Virus record (IMG/VR): IMGVR_UViG_3300037336_000472 | Span: 1 to 23,300 of that record | From: a virus | Strand: one strand, 5' to 3' | Length of the DNA: 23,300 nt | Shown here: piece after piece, positions 20,908 to 23,300 of the stretch | Numbering within the stretch: the stretch's first letter is position 1 | Layout of the letters: each line of letters begins with the position of its first letter | Program-made: the position numbers and the translations under genes | The notes under the pieces: model-generated | What the model saw: the letters and a program-made list of their open reading frames with translations, nothing else | The model's database searches: none | What the model was told of the DNA's origin: nothing

Positions 20908-22161
20908 ATGGTTAAACGTCTGCGATTAAATGACAAAACGGTGAGGGAGCAGATCCCGGAAGAGGATCGGGATTACCAGGTGTTCGACACCGAGATCCGT
21001 GGTCTTTCTATCCGCGTCTTGCGATCTGGCTCGCGATCGTTCGTGCTTGATTACCGCTTCGCAGGACGTCAGCGCCGCATGGCGATTGGGCGCTGGCCGG
21101 AATGGAGTGTGACGGCTGCACGGGAGCGCGCGCGAGATTTGCGTCGAGAAATCGACGAGGGGCGTGATCCGCTGGGCGAACGGGGGGAACTGCGCGAAGC
21201 GCCAAGGTTCAAAGACATGATCGACCGGTATGTGGCCGAGCACGTTCCCCATCTCGCTCCTCTGAATGCTGCGGACCAGCGCGCAATGCTGATCAAGCTT
21301 GTCGCTCCCCATTGGGCCAACAAGCTGGTGGCTGATATTTCCCCGCATGACGTCGCCCAATTGCTCAATGTCATTGCGCAGGGCAGGGCGCGCCCGTCGA
21401 AGCGAAAGCCCAACAACCGTGCACGCAAACTGCAGGGAGCCAAGCCCACGCCGATCCGCGCCAACCGCGTGGGAGGAGTTCTGCGTAAGATGTTCACCCT
21501 TGCGATCAGCTGGGGCTGGCGTGCCGACAATCCGGCAACGGGGTTTAAGAAGCGCGTCGAGAACGCGCGAGAGCGGTTCTTATCGCAAGAAGAAATCGGG
21601 AGGCTGGCCGAAGTGCTGGACGCGGCTGAGGATCAGCGCGCGGCGGGCATCATCCGGATCTGTATGCTGACCGGTAGCCGGGTTGGCGAGGTACGTCAGG
21701 CGCGGTTTGAACAATTCAGCTTAGAATTGGGAAGCTGGTCAAAACCTGCGGCTACCACCAAGCAGCGTAAAATCCACCGAATTCCAATCTCAGCCGATGT
21801 CGCGGCGATCGTGCGCCAGCGTGCACTTGTCGTGCCCAAAGGCAATCCTTGGCTGTTTCCCGGCGATGTTCCCGGTCAACCCGTCAAAGAAACCCGCCGC
21901 TTCTGGATCAATGTGCAACGAGACGCAAAACTGCCCGATGTTCGGATTCATGATCTGCGCCACACCTTTGCATCCTTGTTAGTCAGCGGTGGGGCATCAT
22001 TGGAGATGATCGGAAAGCTGCTGGGCCACAGTCAAGTGCAGACAACCCAGCGTTATGCGCATCTGATGGATTCGCCCCTGCGCGCGGGCGTCGATGCGGT
22101 GGCCGGAATGTTCCGGCCACGTCCCAAAATTGTCCATGATGTTGATCTGAAACGCGCGTGA
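20908..22161 (+). CDS. int: Tyrosine recombinase, P4-type integrase
   Basis: 417 residues from ATG 20908, which has AGGAGGAG upstream; a longer frame from 20848 lacks such a site. The N-terminal DUF4102-like arm-binding domain (DTEIRGLSIRVLRSGSRSFVLDYRFAGRQRRMAIGRWPEWSV) is followed by a SAM-like core-binding part and the catalytic domain: Arg258 in LTGSRVGEVR, Lys in TTKQRKIHRIPIS, His348 and Arg351 in HDLRHTF, His374 in LLGHSQ, and nucleophile Tyr383 in TTQRYAHL. It integrates and excises the element by recombination between attP and attB. All catalytic residues are present. No tRNA gene or clear attachment repeat is found nearby. Confidence 0.94.
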   Translation: MVKRLRLNDKTVREQIPEEDRDYQVFDTEIRGLSIRVLRSGSRSFVLDYRFAGRQRRMAIGRWPEWSVTAARERARDLRREIDEGRDPLGERGELREAPRFKDMIDRYVAEHVPHLAPLNAADQRAMLIKLVAPHWANKLVADISPHDVAQLLNVIAQGRARPSKRKPNNRARKLQGAKPTPIRANRVGGVLRKMFTLAISWGWRADNPATGFKKRVENARERFLSQEEIGRLAEVLDAAEDQRAAGIIRICMLTGSRVGEVRQARFEQFSLELGSWSKPAATTKQRKIHRIPISADVAAIVRQRALVVPKGNPWLFPGDVPGQPVKETRRFWINVQRDAKLPDVRIHDLRHTFASLLVSGGASLEMIGKLLGHSQVQTTQRYAHLMDSPLRAGVDAVAGMFRPRPKIVHDVDLKRA

Positions 22162-22175
22162 CGCAGCCCGCCTGA

Positions 22176-22772
22176 TTAGGCGTCGCCGCGCAGCGCGCGC
22201 CAAAATGGACGCAACCTGCGCCGGATGGTGCTTTCGTCCGGCACCTCACCGTTTTCTGCGACCTCGGCAAACCAATCCTGCATTTCCGCAATCAGCTCGG
22301 TCTGTGTGGTCGGCAGGCCGCGCTCGTGAATGCGCTGGATCATGGCCACATACATCCCTTCCCAATCATAGGGCGACACAGCACCAGCGCCGCCACCGAC
22401 GCGGCGCAACAGATCGTGCTCGTCTTCGAACCGAAGCACATCTTGGCCACTGATCAACAAATCTGAAATTGACACTTCGACACCGCCGACCGGCTCTGTA
22501 ACATAGATCCAGTCCTCAGCATGTTCAGGCTTCACGCGTTGCAGGTTGATAACGGTCGGCCCCGTTCCGTTGCGACGAAAGAGGGGCAGCATATCCATGG
22601 GTGATATTGTGATCTTGCCGGACACCTTGTCCGGGCCGCAGATAGCCAAGGGAATGCCGGTGACAATGTCGAGTTTCCCCTCGCTGGCCCAGCCAGAGAT
22701 ATCGGCGATGGTGCAGCCCCAACGTGTGGCGGTTTCGTGCAAGGTGAAGAATGCTCTTTGTGGCAGTGCCAT
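22176..22772 (-). CDS. Unknown protein, C-terminal winged-helix-like segment
   Basis: 198 residues from ATG 22772 (MALPQRAFFTLHE); in-frame ATG 22808 adds twelve residues and the frame extends to 22883. The N-terminal part TLHETATRWGCTIADISGWASEGKLDIVTGIP looks like a MerR-type HTH, the middle is beta-rich, and the C-terminal segment (GLPTTQTELIAEMQDWFAEVAENGEVPDESTIRRRLRPFWRAL) resembles a helix-turn-helix tail that I recall from proteins of integrated elements. Its stop lies 14 bases past the integrase stop, convergent, with CGCCT-GATT-AGGCG between them. It could belong to the element or to the flanking chromosome. Confidence 0.6.
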   Translation of the reverse strand: MALPQRAFFTLHETATRWGCTIADISGWASEGKLDIVTGIPLAICGPDKVSGKITISPMDMLPLFRRNGTGPTVINLQRVKPEHAEDWIYVTEPVGGVEVSISDLLISGQDVLRFEDEHDLLRRVGGGAGAVSPYDWEGMYVAMIQRIHERGLPTTQTELIAEMQDWFAEVAENGEVPDESTIRRRLRPFWRALRGDA

Positions 22773-23016
22773 TTTTAGTCCATTTCCTCGTTTAAAGGGG
22801 GCCGGCATGCTCTCTGAAGCAGGCAGGATAACGCCCAGGTTAATCTGAGGGCGGGCGTCCAGGCTTTGGATTGTAAAAGGCAATCATTTGCATCGCCGCC
22901 TCAAAGCTGACGGCAATATTCCTCAATCAATCTAACACCATAGAGCGAATCGTCCTCTAGAGGGAGCATACGCCCGGTGCTACGGCAGAAGCTGTCGGGG
23001 ATAAAAGGGGAACGCC
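22773..23016. promoter_or_regulatory. Divergent region between unknown gene and WYL regulator
   Basis: About 240 bases, the 5' part possibly coding if the minus gene starts at 22808 or upstream. The perfect palindrome CCTCTAGAGG (22954-22963) sits 54 bases before the WYL-type ATG, a good operator position. TAGAGCGA at 22941 recurs upstream of two phage genes. Confidence 0.4.
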
Positions 23017-23300
23017 ATGTCATACTATAAAGCGAAGGAACTATTGAGGTTGGCCAGCATTTCGGCGTCACGCCATCGCGGTGTATGCGTGAAGGATATC
23101 GTCGAAGAATTTCGCGTTAACGAGCGCACTGCCCAGCGCATGCTTTTCGCTTTACAGGAAGTGTTCCCGAGCCTTGCTTATAAAGCAGATAGTGACCGGC
23201 GCAGGTGGTGGAAGCTTCACGACACCGCAATACTCGGCAAGCAGAGCGTTTACGGCCATGAACTGTTTGCCCTCGAAATGGGCATGCGGCGCGCCCGCCG
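23017..23300 (+). CDS. WYL-domain-type transcription regulator, N-terminal part (cut by window edge)
   Basis: ATG 23017 with AAAGGGG upstream; the frame is open to the window end (94 codons). YYKAKELLRLASISASRHRGVCVKDIVEEFRVNERTAQRMLFALQEVFP is a DeoR/YafY-like winged HTH with the segment seen at the start of WYL-domain regulators, and ADSDRRRWWKL matches the wing and linker. The WYL domain itself would be beyond the edge. Such proteins often control defence loci (BrxR- and CapW-like) and sense ligands. Here it is divergent from an unknown gene and lies next to an integrase, fitting an accessory or defence region. Confidence 0.72.
   Translation, partial: MSYYKAKELLRLASISASRHRGVCVKDIVEEFRVNERTAQRMLFALQEVFPSLAYKADSDRRRWWKLHDTAILGKQSVYGHELFALEMGMRRAR

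Noticed and set aside
270-22910. Possible attachment-site repeats (CTGATTAG at about 294 and 22173; CCGCCT...GCTGA at about 285 and 22896)
   Set aside because: The matches are only 8 bases or imperfect, not enough to call att sites in 22 kb of high-GC DNA.
1-23300. tRNA/rRNA genes, CRISPR arrays, insertion sequences
   Set aside because: No tRNA-like cloverleaf near the integrase, no regularly spaced repeat-spacer array, and no transposase reading frame was seen.

Overview
The window is part of an integrated lambda-like phage element in a high-GC alphaproteobacterium. It is most likely from the Rhodobacterales (Roseobacter/Paracoccus group), judging by codon use and by the resemblance of the small phage proteins to families common in that order. 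No database search was possible, so family names come from recognised motifs and gene order.

Layout: (1) 2-301 is the 3' end of a host MFS transporter. (2) 288-8598, all on the minus strand, is a head and packaging module. Read in the direction of transcription it follows lambda closely: small terminase, large terminase (gpA type), gpW-like connector, portal, S49 protease with a nested scaffold start, gpD-like decoration protein, gpE-like capsid, gpFII-like joining protein, and a DUF6441-like protein where lambda has gpZ. It then stops after a 32-codon ORF that runs into the host transporter gene. No tail tube, tape-measure, fibre or lysis gene is present. (3) 8739-11011, plus strand, holds seven small phage genes in two clusters. 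(4) 11033-14841, minus strand, is a five-gene operon joined by ATGA overlaps. It contains two paralogous ParB-domain/DNA methyltransferases, a protein of unknown function, a possible HTH protein and a small membrane protein. A promoter and an intrinsic terminator lie directly upstream. (5) 14842-16517 is an accessory segment with a TGG(C/A)TTCC repeat cluster and an A+T-richer cargo gene behind a consensus-like promoter; the cargo gene encodes a protein with two cysteine clusters. (6) 16518-20308, minus strand, is an early operon: excisionase-like HTH protein, small unknown, VRR-NUC nuclease, HTH replication protein with iterons inside its gene, C5-cytosine methyltransferase, and an unknown protein. 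(7) 20309-20907 is a control region with a near-identical 45-bp sequence in inverted orientation facing each of the two divergent transcripts. (8) 20908-22161, plus strand, is a tyrosine integrase. (9) 22176-23300 holds an unknown minus-strand gene and the start of a WYL-type regulator, probably at or beyond the right border.

The genes make up an integration/excision switch, a replication module with its own candidate origin, a DNA-modification layer (three methyltransferases) and a head-assembly and packaging module. The lack of any tail or lysis gene leaves two readings: a prophage that lost its tail half, or a tail-less capsid-forming satellite that borrows helper tails. The sequence alone does not decide between them, although the fragment at the left junction favours truncation.
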